Under the pieces are notes generated by a model. It saw nothing but the letters and a program-made list of their open reading frames with translations. It made no database searches and had not been told where the DNA came from. The position numbers were made by a program, and so were the translations under genes. DNA of 64,000 nt from Helicobacter bilis (GTDB lineage: Bacteria; Campylobacterota; Campylobacteria; Campylobacterales; Helicobacteraceae): contig NZ_CP019645.1 in NCBI RefSeq assembly GCF_001999985.1, forward strand, positions 1,302,001 to 1,366,000, in the 5' to 3' direction. This document shows, one piece after another, positions 38,873 through 48,950 of the stretch (position 1 is its first letter; each line of letters starts with the position of its first letter).

Positions 38873-39916
38873 CTATATAATCACACCGCCACCAAGCACA
38901 ATATCATCTTTATAAATCACTAAAGCCTGTCCTTTTGCTACGCCATATACAGGCTCTTTTAGTGTCGCTATGATTTTATCATCTTGTATAGTAATAGTCG
39001 CATTGCTTGGTGTGCTACGATAACGCACTTTTGCTTTATATTCACCATTTATAAACTCATTTGGCAGGGATTTATTGAGTGCGGTTACACAAAAAGTCTC
39101 TAGCTCTTCTTTTTTGCCAACAACGATTTCATTATCTTTTGGATTAATCTTTAGCACAAAATGCGGCTCATGCGCGCCCTTAACACTAAAACCTTTTCGT
39201 TTGCCAATAGTGTATTGCATGTAACCCTTATGTTCGCCAACGATGTTTCCCTGCGTATCACGCACAACACCTTTGTTTTCCACGCTGACATGCTTCTTTA
39301 AAATATCAATATAATCTGTCTCAACAAAGCAAATCTCTTGCGACTCTTTATAAGATTCCAAATCTCCAAGTATTGGCAAAGCCGCAAACGCCTTAGGTTT
39401 TACCTCTTCTTTTAGCATATCGCCAAGCGGGAAAATAAGGCGATTAATCGCATCTTGACTAATGGCATATAAAAAGTAGCTTTGATCCTTGCTCTTATCC
39501 CTTGCCTCTTGTATCCGCTTTATGCCATCTATGCTTGTAATGCGTGCATAATGCCCCGTTGCGATATACTCACAGCCATAGCCAAGTGCCGCATTTAAAG
39601 CTAGTCCAAACTTCATTAGTGGATTACATAACGCACAAGGATTAGGCGTCTCACCGCGTTTATAAGATTCTATAAACTCATTATAAACGGCTTTTTTAAA
39701 CTCTTCTTTTGCTTCTATAATCTTAAATTCTAAGCCTAAAAACGCACATACTTTCTCGCAGTTTCTAATAAAAACTGCATGTTTTTCTTCTTTATCATGA
39801 AGTTTGAGATAGATTCCCAAAACTTCATAGCCTTGCTGTTGCAATAAATAGGCAGAATATGAGCTATCAACCCCGCCACTCATCAATAATGCAACTTTTT
39901 TATTATTTTGTTCCAT
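38873..39916 (-). CDS. mnmA: tRNA-specific 2-thiouridylase MnmA
   Basis: 347 residues. It adds sulfur to wobble uridine in tRNA-Lys/Glu/Gln. The PP-loop [15 protein letters not shown] is at residues 11-25, [13 protein letters not shown] holds the first catalytic cysteine, KDQSYFLY is the conserved ATP-side motif, and SQEICFVE holds the second cysteine. Full length, intact. It partners with mnmE (14.3 kb) in modifying the same nucleoside, though far apart. Confidence 0.95.
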   Translation of the reverse strand: MEQNNKKVALLMSGGVDSSYSAYLLQQQGYEVLGIYLKLHDKEEKHAVFIRNCEKVCAFLGLEFKIIEAKEEFKKAVYNEFIESYKRGETPNPCALCNPLMKFGLALNAALGYGCEYIATGHYARITSIDGIKRIQEARDKSKDQSYFLYAISQDAINRLIFPLGDMLKEEVKPKAFAALPILGDLESYKESQEICFVETDYIDILKKHVSVENKGVVRDTQGNIVGEHKGYMQYTIGKRKGFSVKGAHEPHFVLKINPKDNEIVVGKKEELETFCVTALNKSLPNEFINGEYKAKVRYRSTPSNATITIQDDKIIATLKEPVYGVAKGQALVIYKDDIVLGGGVII

Positions 39917-40036
39917 AAAATATAACCTTAATATAATTTAGTGTAAGAAATGTATTCTATCGTATAAAATTGAATAGCATGTAATGCAATGGGCTTAGAT
40001 TCTGACAATATTAGAATTTACACCCATTTAAACCCA

Positions 40037-40414
40037 TTACTCATGCGTTCTAATGTATTTATATAGCACATGGATTTCAGAATCTGTTAAGTAGTATTTT
40101 GGCATAACCGCATGTGTTTTACGCAAGGCTTCTGTAAATCTTTGCAAGTCAAGTCCTGTAATATCTGGTGCTTCAATCTCTATTTCTTTACCCCTATGCG
40201 TGTAGCTTACAAGCTGTTTGCCCTTGCCATATTCGCCATGACATTTTTTACAGCTAATGCCTCGTGGTTCTTGATACAGATATTTGCCATACTCTTCTTC
40301 TGTCATAAATTGCTCATTTATTATAGAATCTTTTGTATCAGCTTCTTGATCGAAAGCATATATATATTGAAAACACACAATACATAGCATAAAAGCACAA
40401 CAATATCTTATCAT
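40037..40414 (-). CDS. Periplasmic c-type cytochrome
   Basis: 125 residues. A signal peptide (1-20, ending YIYA) directs export. One haem-binding CKKCH is at residues 55-59, and a methionine near residue 104 (AVMPKYY) is a likely axial ligand. ITGLDLQRFTEALRKTH and the closing ALYKYI-like VLYKYIRTHE are typical of class I cytochromes. It is probably an electron carrier, but the partner is not evident from the neighbours mnmA and coaE. Confidence 0.85.
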   Translation of the reverse strand: MIRYCCAFMLCIVCFQYIYAFDQEADTKDSIINEQFMTEEEYGKYLYQEPRGISCKKCHGEYGKGKQLVSYTHRGKEIEIEAPDITGLDLQRFTEALRKTHAVMPKYYLTDSEIHVLYKYIRTHE

Positions 40415-40486
40415 TTCTCACTCCATAGCTTAAAAAAGGTGTTATTGTAACAAATTATTGTTATGCAATATCACTTCTGCCATTTT

Positions 40487-41527
40487 TTAATATTGACTTA
40501 AAAAAGTTTGTAAAAAAGATTCTATATTTTTTTGCAGCGTTTTTAAATCGCTTGTGTTTTCAATGACAAAATCGCTTTTACTTCGCTTTATCTCAATATC
40601 AATTTGTGAATCCACTCTTTTTATCGCGTCTTCAAGGCTTAGATTGTTTCTGGCTTGTATGCGTTGTATTTGCATATCCCTTGTGGCATATACACAGATA
40701 ACAAATCGCTTTTTATACTCATATTTGCTTTCAAAATAAAGGGGAATATCTATGAAGTATGGGCTTTTCTTTTTCTCTAAAATCTCGCACTCTTGTGCGA
40801 TATACTGCTGAATGAGTGGGTGGAGTATAGATTCTAACTTTGCTTTTTTCTCAGCATTGTTAAATACTATATTGCCTAATTTTTCACGACTAATTGTTAT
40901 TGCTTTAGGATTAGATTCTAAATTGTGTTTTTTGTCATGTTGGTCGTTTAGAAGAGGTGGAATATCTTTATCTAAAATTGTTGCGGATTTTAGAACATTG
41001 TCATCTTGAAGTTCAAGCAAAAAATTTGCTTTAGATTCTATACTAGATACTTTGCCTAAAGGCTTAGCACGATAAGTTATCTCAGAATCAAGATTCTTTT
41101 GAGTTTCTAAACAAGCCTTGCCTTTACTCTCCAAATCTGTGCTAGATATTTCCCCTTCGCTTTGCTTCTTAAGGTTGATATGACAATCTTTAGATTCCTT
41201 GCTCTCTGCTACTTGAGCGACAGCAGATTGTATTGAATCTATGAAATCTAGCCTTCTTTCATTTTCCAAATACGCTTCATTTTGAGATGAGGTCAAAATA
41301 GTAGCTTTAGAATCTATGCTAGATATTTGCTTACGCATAGCATAGCAATCACTAGATTCTAAAATCTCATCACCAAATGCCGCCACAACGCTACTTTTAG
41401 CTGCCTCCAATGCTTTTCGTGCGATTATATCCGCATCAATAATCTTAAATCCATGCAATGCTAAAAGCCTTGCGGTTGTGCTTTTCCCACAACCTATACC
41501 GCCCGTAAGTATATTTGCGTAATACAT
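40487..41527 (-). CDS. coaE: Dephospho-CoA kinase with about 150-residue insert
   Basis: 346 residues against about 200 for the family. It makes the final step of coenzyme A synthesis. The P-loop LTGGIGCGKSTTARLL and DADIIARKAL are at the N terminus; the frame resumes with ISREKLGNIVFNNAEKKAKLESILHP and FVICVYATRDMQIQRIQARN at the C terminus, both standard CoaE. Between them residues about 58-208 are a Ser/Lys/Glu/Asp-rich insert with no counterpart. The frame is maintained throughout, so the enzyme may still work with a bulky loop at the CoA-lid region. See the repeat entry for the insert DNA. Confidence 0.9.
   Translation of the reverse strand: MYYANILTGGIGCGKSTTARLLALHGFKIIDADIIARKALEAAKSSVVAAFGDEILESSDCYAMRKQISSIDSKATILTSSQNEAYLENERRLDFIDSIQSAVAQVAESKESKDCHINLKKQSEGEISSTDLESKGKACLETQKNLDSEITYRAKPLGKVSSIESKANFLLELQDDNVLKSATILDKDIPPLLNDQHDKKHNLESNPKAITISREKLGNIVFNNAEKKAKLESILHPLIQQYIAQECEILEKKKSPYFIDIPLYFESKYEYKKRFVICVYATRDMQIQRIQARNNLSLEDAIKRVDSQIDIEIKRSKSDFVIENTSDLKTLQKNIESFLQTFLSQY
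40904..41356 (-). repeat. Repeat-derived, in-frame insert inside coaE
   Basis: The DNA that encodes the extra residues of CoaE contains several pieces matching the intergenic element at 31.5 kb: GTCATGTTGG, GTCATCTTGAAG, TAGATATTTCCCCTTCG followed by GATATGACAA, and CATTTTGAGATG with TAGATATTTGC. AGATTCT/AGAATCT words are interspersed. This suggests stepwise insertion of short repeats that kept the reading frame. Confidence 0.5.
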
Positions 41528-41740
41528 TGTTGCCCTTTTTAGATTCTATACTCTTATTATTTTGCACCAAAAGTTCTGCATCCATCCTTAGAAGTGTAGC
41601 AACTGCTACGCACTTTGCATGAGATGATAAGTTCTCTTTGAGTGTTACAACCATATATTTTGCTATACTTAAAATAACACCTACTGAAATCTAAACCTAA
41701 CTATACACACAAACCACCACAAATCATTAAAGCTTATGAA

Positions 41741-43861
41741 TTACGACTCGCCCATCATGCGTGTTACAAGTCGTTTCATTTTTTCATCGACTTTTTTGTT
41801 AGCATTGTGTATTTGTGTAGTCATTCTCTCCCATGCCTCTTGCGATGAGAGTCCGCCATCTTTTGCTGGGACTTTTTGATATTCACCATCGCTTTTCAAT
41901 TCATATCTTTGCATAGTGTCATTTAACTGCAAGGTCAGAATCTGCATGAGTTTTTCTGCTACGCGTTTATTTATCGCTGGTGTGAGTAGCTCTACTCTAC
42001 GCTCCAAGTTTCTTGGCATAATGTCTGCACTTGCAAAGTAAATGTTTGTTTTTGCGTGCTTGAAATAATAGATTCTAGCATGTTCTAAATATTTGCCAAC
42101 GATAGAATATACATTGATATTTTCGCTCAATCCCGCAACTCCGGGTTTCAAACAACATATACCGCGTATAATAAGATCCACTTTTACCCCCGCTTGTGAT
42201 GCTTTGTATAACGCATTTATAATGTCAATATCCACACATGCGTTTGCTTTCATAATGATTTTACCTTGTTCTTTATGTGCGATTTCATCATTGATTAATT
42301 GCAAAAGGTGCTTTTTTATCTGCGTTGGCGCACTATATAGCGTATCAAGTGTAGCGCGTTTAGAGCTACCTGCAGAGAGTGAGTGAAAGAATTTTACCGC
42401 ATCTTTTGCAAAGGCTGGATTTGCACTAAGCAAACTCACATCTGTATAGATTTTTGCAGTTTGTGCGTTGTAGTTACCAGAGCTTAGATGCACATATTCA
42501 TGCAATTTATCCCCCTTTTTGCGAATGACAAGGGCTATTTTTGCATGCACTTTTAGATTTGGCACACCATAGATCACATGCGCCCCAGCAGATTCTAAAG
42601 CCTTTGCCCAGTGAAGATTATTTTCTTCATCAAAGCGCGCTTTTAGCTCAACAAGCACGGTTACTTGCTTCACCTCAGCGGCTTCTGTCAAAGCTTTAAC
42701 GATAGGGGATTTTGCCCCTACACGATAAAGTGTCATGCGGATAGATAGCACATCAGGGTCTTTTGCTGCTTGTTGTATAAACTGCACGACAGGATCAAAA
42801 CTCTCAAATGGGTGAAATAGCAATATATCTTCTTTTTCAATGCAATCAAAAATATTTACAGAATCATCAAGTGGTGGCAGAGTCTTTGCTACATATTGTG
42901 GCAAGGTAAGATATGCGTATTCTTTTAATCCTACAAGCTCCCAAAAGGCATTCATGCCAATAGGCGTCTTATATGTATAGACATCTTCTTTTGGCACTTT
43001 TAGCTGCGTATTGATAAAATCTAACAATTTTGTATATTCACTCTCTTTGTTTGCACTACCGACTTCAAGCCGCACAATCTCGCCTTTTTTCCTTGCCCGT
43101 AAACCCTCGCTCATAAGCGCGATAAAGTCATCTGCCTCATCTTCTTCTATCTCCATATCCGCATTTCTTGTAACTCTAAATGGCAAATATGCAAGTGTCT
43201 CATAGCCCTCAAATAGCTCACTTGCAAACTCCCCAACAATACTTTCAGTAAATACAAAAGAGTCGTGATTCACACGCACAAAACGCTTCAAAACGCGTGA
43301 TATACGCACCATGCCATACTTTATCTCATTTGTTTCCTTATTTTTTAGCGTTAGGGCTATGGCAAAGCTTAGATTATTAAGATGGGGGAATGGATGCACA
43401 GAATCTACAACGATAGGCACGATAATAGGATACAAATAGGTCTTAAAATATTTGTGCATCTCCTGCTTTGTTCTAGAATCAAGCTCATCAAAATTGCGTA
43501 AAATAAGCTTTTCTGTCGCAAGTGATTTCTTAATATCACTATACAGATTTGCAATAATATCTTTTTCTTTGTTGATGTATGTGCGTATGGCATTTAGCTG
43601 CTCTAAAGGCGTGAGTTTATCAGCCCCGCTCTCAATAACACCATTGGCAAAAAGTCTCTGCAAGCCAGCTACTCTTATCATATAAAATTCATCAAGATTT
43701 GTGCTATAAATCGCTAGAAACTTTAGTCGCTCAAGTAGGGGCAACTTTGTATTCTTTGCCTCATTTAAAACGCGCGTGTTAAATCTTAGCCAACTCAACT
43801 CGCGGTTAAAATACATGTCTTTTTTTGCGATTTCTGCGTTTGTCTGTTTATCCTTTTGCAT
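41741..43861 (-). CDS. ppk1: Polyphosphate kinase
   Basis: 706 residues, normal for PPK1, which builds polyphosphate from ATP. RELSWLRFNTRVLNEA marks the N-terminal domain. NLKVHAKIALVIRK supplies the phosphorylated histidine, YVHLSSGNYNAQTAKIYTDV and LEHARIYYFKH are the conserved active-site segments of the two phospholipase D-like domains. AAGGAGAG precedes the ATG. Intact and monocistronic. Confidence 0.95.
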   Translation of the reverse strand: MQKDKQTNAEIAKKDMYFNRELSWLRFNTRVLNEAKNTKLPLLERLKFLAIYSTNLDEFYMIRVAGLQRLFANGVIESGADKLTPLEQLNAIRTYINKEKDIIANLYSDIKKSLATEKLILRNFDELDSRTKQEMHKYFKTYLYPIIVPIVVDSVHPFPHLNNLSFAIALTLKNKETNEIKYGMVRISRVLKRFVRVNHDSFVFTESIVGEFASELFEGYETLAYLPFRVTRNADMEIEEDEADDFIALMSEGLRARKKGEIVRLEVGSANKESEYTKLLDFINTQLKVPKEDVYTYKTPIGMNAFWELVGLKEYAYLTLPQYVAKTLPPLDDSVNIFDCIEKEDILLFHPFESFDPVVQFIQQAAKDPDVLSIRMTLYRVGAKSPIVKALTEAAEVKQVTVLVELKARFDEENNLHWAKALESAGAHVIYGVPNLKVHAKIALVIRKKGDKLHEYVHLSSGNYNAQTAKIYTDVSLLSANPAFAKDAVKFFHSLSAGSSKRATLDTLYSAPTQIKKHLLQLINDEIAHKEQGKIIMKANACVDIDIINALYKASQAGVKVDLIIRGICCLKPGVAGLSENINVYSIVGKYLEHARIYYFKHAKTNIYFASADIMPRNLERRVELLTPAINKRVAEKLMQILTLQLNDTMQRYELKSDGEYQKVPAKDGGLSSQEAWERMTTQIHNANKKVDEKMKRLVTRMMGES

Positions 43862-44107
43862 ACCACTCTCCTTGTGTCTTTCTTATATTTTACATTATTT
43901 TTTGAATTTCACAGAGATTTTATGCAATTATGACTATTTTATAAGCATATAGTTATAAATTTTGATATGTATTTTAAGAAAATGTGGTAGGGATAAAGAT
44001 TCTAAATGGCTAGAATCTTGATGTTTATTGTAAATTTGTAGAGATAAGACAGGATTAGAATCTACAAAAAGATTTTACAATTTCTAATTTGCATGCTAAA
44101 TCTGCTT

Positions 44108-44137
44108 ACACTAGATTCTAAGCATGGAATCTAGTGT
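44108..44137 (-). terminator. Terminator hairpin after glnA
   Basis: ACACTAGATTC and GAATCTAGTGT are perfect 11-bp arms around an 8-base loop, about 55 bp beyond the glnA stop. A smaller palindrome, TTTGCA/TGCAAA, abuts the stop itself at 44174-44189. The remaining 43862-44107 gap is AT-rich ppk upstream sequence. Confidence 0.5.
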
Positions 44138-44189
44138 CATGTAAATATTCACAAGGGACTTATACAATAATGCTTTGCACTAATGCAAA

Positions 44190-45632
44190 CTAACAACTAT
44201 AAGTAGTTAAAAACTCAAATGGGTGTGGTCTTGCTTCCCAGGGCCAGATTTCTGTTTCAAATTTATATGCTTTATATACTTGTAAAAAGTCTTCGCTAAA
44301 GACATTGCCCTCTTTTAGATACTCTCTATCCGCAAGCATTTCTTCAATAGCACTACGCAATGTGTGCGGTAATTGCTTGATGCCTTTATCTCTAATTTCA
44401 TCAAGGCTTAACTCAAAAAGATTAATATCCATAGGCTCACCCGGATTTGTCTTTTTTATGATTCCATCAAGTCCTGCCATAAATAGACTAGCAAAGGCTA
44501 GATAAGGATTACTCGAGCTATCTGGGAATCTAAACTCCATTCTTTTTGCTTTCTCCCCTTGATTGTATGGAATCCGCACACTTGCACTTCTATTTTGCGC
44601 AGAATATGTTAGAATGCTTGGGGCTTCAAAACCCGGAATTAGCCTTTTGTATGAATTTGTGCTAGCATTTGTAAAGGCTGCTACACTTCTTGCATGTTTC
44701 AACACGCCGCCTAAGAAATATAGAGCCATTTCACTAAGCCCTTGATATTTATCACCCGCAAAGCAGTTTTTACCATCTTTCCATATACTGATATGCACAT
44801 GCATACCGCTGCCATTGTCGCCATATAAGGGCTTTGGCATGAAAGTAGCAGTTTTGCCATTTAGATGTGCTACCATTTTTACGACATACTTTAGCTTTTG
44901 CACATTATCTGCTGCTTCTATCATATTGCCAAAACGCACACCGATTTCACACTGCCCTTGTGCGACTTCATGATGCACGACAAATGTTTCTAGCCCCACT
45001 TGATTTAGCACTTTTACCATTTCTGCACGAATATCTACTAAGGAATCCACAGGGGCAACGGGAAAATATCCACCTTTTAAGCCGGGCCTGTGTCCTATAT
45101 TACTACCGCCTTCAAATGTCCTATCTCTGTTCCATTCTCCATCTTCTGTATCCACTTCATAGTATTGACAATTTACAGAATCTCGCATTTTAATGCTATC
45201 AAATACGAAAAATTCATTTTCAGGTCCAAAATACGCACTATCGCCAATACCTAAATCAACTAAATGCCGCATAGCTCTTTTAACGATACTTCTAGGGCAT
45301 TTCTCATAAGGCTCATTTTTATAAATATCCCAAATATCACAAAATACCACGATTGTTGTATCCGCAGTAAAAGGATCGATAAAATATCGCACAAGCTCTG
45401 GGATAAGTATCATATCAGATTTATTGATAGGCTGCCATGCTGCAAGACTTGAGCCATCAAATGGAATGCCTACTTTAAAGGTATCAGAATCAATAGCAGA
45501 CATTGAGAAGCTTATATGATGCCAAGTTCCTTTTATATCTGTGAATCTAAAATCTACAAATTCTACTTCATTTGCTTTACAAAAATCAAAAAAAATCTCA
45601 ATAGATTCTGGTGTGTTATGTGTGCTAGTCAT
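44190..45632 (-). CDS. glnA: Glutamine synthetase, type I
   Basis: 480 residues. It makes glutamine from glutamate and ammonia. [37 protein letters not shown] and NRSASVRIP are conserved metal, glutamate and ATP sites. Where many type I enzymes have an adenylylated tyrosine (NLYDL), this one has NLFEL, so covalent control by adenylylation is not expected; H. pylori GlnA is known to share this feature. Intact, preceded by AAGGAG. Confidence 0.96.
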   Translation of the reverse strand: MTSTHNTPESIEIFFDFCKANEVEFVDFRFTDIKGTWHHISFSMSAIDSDTFKVGIPFDGSSLAAWQPINKSDMILIPELVRYFIDPFTADTTIVVFCDIWDIYKNEPYEKCPRSIVKRAMRHLVDLGIGDSAYFGPENEFFVFDSIKMRDSVNCQYYEVDTEDGEWNRDRTFEGGSNIGHRPGLKGGYFPVAPVDSLVDIRAEMVKVLNQVGLETFVVHHEVAQGQCEIGVRFGNMIEAADNVQKLKYVVKMVAHLNGKTATFMPKPLYGDNGSGMHVHISIWKDGKNCFAGDKYQGLSEMALYFLGGVLKHARSVAAFTNASTNSYKRLIPGFEAPSILTYSAQNRSASVRIPYNQGEKAKRMEFRFPDSSSNPYLAFASLFMAGLDGIIKKTNPGEPMDINLFELSLDEIRDKGIKQLPHTLRSAIEEMLADREYLKEGNVFSEDFLQVYKAYKFETEIWPWEARPHPFEFLTTYSC

Positions 45633-45749
45633 ACTTAAGACTCCTTTTTTACTTGCTAAAGCGGGATTATAGCATTTTACATAGAATAAAAAATAAATAG
45701 CCTATAAAATGCACCAAAGCCCTAACAAATAAGGGATATCAATTAGACT

Positions 45750-47123
45750 TTATGATAAAAACTTCTCTTTGAAACTCGCCACAAAGACAACTAAAATGAT
45801 AATAGGGATAATATATTTCACATATAAAAACCAAATATTTACAATGCCTACATACTTTTCGCTTCCTTGCAATATTTCTTGCTTTGCTTCATCTTTAAGC
45901 ACCCAACCTACAAAGATGGCACAGCCAAGGGAAGTAAAGATAAAAAATATAGTCGCACTAATATCATCAAAAGCATCAAATATACTCTTTCCTAGAATCT
46001 TTATATCACTCCATGCGTTATCACCCAAGATTGAGGGGATATTACCAAGCACAAATACCACACTTAAAACAAGGAATACCGCTACTTTTTTATTCATACC
46101 AAATTTCTCTTCTAACACAACGATTAGGACTTGAAAATTTGGCAACGAAGTCGTAAATGCCGCAAGCATAAGCAAGCAGAAAAATGCAACCATAAAAATC
46201 GTGCCACCATGCATTTTAGAAAACACAATAGGCAAACTCTCAAATACGAGGCTAGGACCAGCAGCAGGATCTACACCAAAGCTAAAGAGTGATGGGAAAA
46301 TCATAAAGCCAGCTACAACTGCAATTAAAGTATTAACAACACCAGTAATCACAGAGGTTTTAATAAGCTGTTCATTTTTATGCAAATGCGATGAGAGCGT
46401 AATCATAACGCCAAAGCCAAGCGATAATGCAAAGAATACTTGCCCCAATACTACAATGAATAAATCAAGTGTGATTTTACTAAAATCAGGTGTTAAGTAG
46501 TATCTAATGCCCTCCATAGCACCATCTAAAGTAACATTTCGTATAACCATGCCAATCATAAGGCAGAAAAGCAGAGGCATGAGAATCTTTGCAGCCTTTT
46601 CGATTCCATTAATAACACCGCGAGTTAAAACAATATAGTTTGCCAAAACAAAAAAGAAAGTAGCAATACTTACTGCAAGTGGTGCATGAACGACACTCGA
46701 TTCCCAAAATGCCTTTGTCTCACTAGCAGAAAGCGTATGCGAGAGAGAAAGTGAGCCTGTTATACTATTAAAAATATAGTTTAAAACCCAACCACTAATC
46801 ACCATGTAATACGCCATAATACCAAAACAGCCAATAAGTCCAGTAATGCCTATGATCTTCCAAAGCGGCGATATAGGTTTGCCATTTGCTGTGCCACTAA
46901 AGCAATCAAAAGAGTTTTTATGCATGCGTCTGCCAATCGCATTTTCAACAAGAATCATAGGGATTCCGATTAGAATCATCGCTATACAAAATGTAAGCAC
47001 ATACGCACCACCACCATTTTGCCCGACCATATAGGGAAAACGCCATGTAGCCCCAAAGCCTATTGTCGCACCAGCAACGGTTAAAATATATGCGAGTTGA
47101 GAACTCCAAACAGGTCTTTGCAT
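45750..47123 (-). CDS. Sodium-dependent transporter, SNF family
   Basis: 457 residues with about 11-12 membrane helices. The first helix carries LTVAGATIGFGATWRFPYMVGQNGGGAYV, the sodium- and substrate-binding signature of the neurotransmitter:sodium symporter family. A longer frame begins at 47150, but the ATG at 47123 has AAGGAT 6 bp upstream. H. pylori has two tandem homologues; here only one is present. It probably imports an amino acid, identity unknown. Confidence 0.9.
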   Translation of the reverse strand: MQRPVWSSQLAYILTVAGATIGFGATWRFPYMVGQNGGGAYVLTFCIAMILIGIPMILVENAIGRRMHKNSFDCFSGTANGKPISPLWKIIGITGLIGCFGIMAYYMVISGWVLNYIFNSITGSLSLSHTLSASETKAFWESSVVHAPLAVSIATFFFVLANYIVLTRGVINGIEKAAKILMPLLFCLMIGMVIRNVTLDGAMEGIRYYLTPDFSKITLDLFIVVLGQVFFALSLGFGVMITLSSHLHKNEQLIKTSVITGVVNTLIAVVAGFMIFPSLFSFGVDPAAGPSLVFESLPIVFSKMHGGTIFMVAFFCLLMLAAFTTSLPNFQVLIVVLEEKFGMNKKVAVFLVLSVVFVLGNIPSILGDNAWSDIKILGKSIFDAFDDISATIFFIFTSLGCAIFVGWVLKDEAKQEILQGSEKYVGIVNIWFLYVKYIIPIIILVVFVASFKEKFLS

Positions 47124-47720
47124 ACTAATCCTTATTATGTAAAATGTCAAATCATTTAAGTAACTTGATAATCAATCATGATTCATTTATGTAAATAAAT
47201 ATGATAAACAAGATTATCAAAAAATAACAAAAAAGCTAATTTTTACAAAAAGTAACATAATAGAATCTATGTCATAAGAATAATGTTTTATGTAAAAGCA
47301 AATCGCTTGATTGCCATCATAAATGTAGAATAAAGTAAAAACTGCATGTTATAAACGCCAATAAGACAAAAGCAATAGATCTATAATATTGTGAATATTT
47401 AAAAAATTATTACCAATTTACACAGACAGAAAATATAGATTCTGCAACAAATAAAAATATTTCATCTTCCCAAAGGGTCAATATGGTAATAAACATGCGC
47501 TAGATTCTGTAAATTAAAAAATCTATTGATAGAAAAGACTTATTGCACATAACCATAATAATCAAATTTTAAACATATGCAGCAAGAAATGTATTCCCAT
47601 TTTTCATCGAGTTTAATTTTTGACGACATATAGAGATTAATAAACTAGTATTCCATAATTTAAAGCTAAAATATCACTTGTTTTAAAATCTCAATTTTAC
47701 AATTTTTAAAGGAAAGTAAC
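47124..47720. other. Intergenic region upstream of argG
   Basis: About 600 bp of AT-rich DNA between the divergent symporter and argG. I see no coding frame, RNA gene or clear operator. GGAAAG 5 bp before the argG ATG is its ribosome-binding site. Confidence 0.4.
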
Positions 47721-48950
47721 ATGGCAATTAAAAAAGTCGTTTTGGCATACAGCGGTGGGCTTGATACAAGCGTGATTTTAAAGTGGCTTGGGGATAACTA
47801 CAACTGCGAGGTGGTAACCTTCACCGCAGACATTGGGCAGGGCGAGGAAGTAGAACCCGCAAGGGCTAAGGCTTTAAATCTTGGCATTAAAAGTGAGAAT
47901 ATTTTCATTGAGGACTTGAGAGAAGAGTTTATCAAGGATTTTGTATTCCCTATGTTTCGTGCAAATACCATTTATGAGGGCGAATATCTGCTAGGCACAA
48001 GCATCGCACGACCTTTGATTGCAAAAAGGCTTGTAGAGATAGCAAAAGCCGTTGGAGCAGACGCAGTAGCACACGGAGCAACGGGCAAGGGCAATGATCA
48101 AGTGCGATTTGAGCTTGGAGCGTATGCGTTAAATCCTGATATAAAAGTCATCGCCCCTTGGCGTGAGTGGGACCTAAACAGCCGCGAAAAGCTTTTAGCC
48201 TATGCAGAATCTGCTGGTATTAGCATTGAGAAAAAGCCAAATAAATCGCCCTATTCAATGGACGCAAACCTGCTTCATATCAGCTATGAAGGGCAGATTC
48301 TAGAAGATCCAAATGCCGAGCCTGAAGAGGATATGTGGCGTTGGAGTGTCTCACCGATGAACGCACCAAATGAGCCTGAATCTGTTAAGCTGGAGTTTGA
48401 AAAAGGCGATGGCGTAGCGATTAATGGAGAGAGACTAAGCCCGGCAAGATTCTGGGCGAAACTCAATGAGCTAGGGGGCAAACACGGCATAGGGCGGCTT
48501 GATTTGGTAGAAAATCGCTATGTGGGTATGAAGTCTCGCGGCTGCTATGAAACGCCCGGTGGCACAATATATCTAAAGGCTCATCGTGCGATAGAATCTT
48601 TATGCCTTGATAGAGAGGAAGCGCACTTAAAAGATTCTATTATGCCTCGCTATGCGGAGTTAATCTACAATGGCTATTGGTTTAGCCCGGAGCGAGAGGC
48701 ACTTCAAGCCTTGATAGATAAGACACAAGAGCGTGTGAGTGGCGTGGTGTCTTTGAAGCTGTATAAAGGCAATGTGATTGTCGTAGGAAGAGAGTCTAAA
48801 AACTCACTCTTTAACGCCGCATACAGCACTTTTGAGGAAGATTCTGTGTATAATCAAAAGGACGCCGCAGGGTTTATTAAACTCAATGCTTTGCGTTTTA
48901 TCATTGCTGGGAAAAGCGAGAGTTGTAGTCTTCACGCAAGGCGAAAGTAA
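47721..48950 (+). CDS. argG: Argininosuccinate synthase with replaced C terminus
   Basis: 409 residues. It joins citrulline and aspartate for arginine synthesis. [15 protein letters not shown] is the ATP pyrophosphatase loop, and [30 protein letters not shown] and [16 protein letters not shown] are conserved. The codon usage is visibly richer in G and C than the flanking DNA. The last conserved residues are ALRFIIAGK; the remaining [11 protein letters not shown] is the antisense of a TonB-receptor sequence ([11 protein letters not shown] on the minus strand). So the gene ends by running about 35 bp into the decayed receptor gene, and its original stop was probably lost. Confidence 0.93.
   Translation: MAIKKVVLAYSGGLDTSVILKWLGDNYNCEVVTFTADIGQGEEVEPARAKALNLGIKSENIFIEDLREEFIKDFVFPMFRANTIYEGEYLLGTSIARPLIAKRLVEIAKAVGADAVAHGATGKGNDQVRFELGAYALNPDIKVIAPWREWDLNSREKLLAYAESAGISIEKKPNKSPYSMDANLLHISYEGQILEDPNAEPEEDMWRWSVSPMNAPNEPESVKLEFEKGDGVAINGERLSPARFWAKLNELGGKHGIGRLDLVENRYVGMKSRGCYETPGGTIYLKAHRAIESLCLDREEAHLKDSIMPRYAELIYNGYWFSPEREALQALIDKTQERVSGVVSLKLYKGNVIVVGRESKNSLFNAAYSTFEEDSVYNQKDAAGFIKLNALRFIIAGKSESCSLHARRK

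Noticed and set aside
45264..45452. Plus-strand frames opposite glnA, ppk, porA and others
   Set aside because: They are shadows of intact, well-recognised genes on the opposite strand.
47400..47720. Missing 3' half of the TonB receptor upstream of argG
   Set aside because: If argG had inserted into the receptor, its remaining part should lie here; the translated frames show no barrel-like sequence, so a deletion is more likely.
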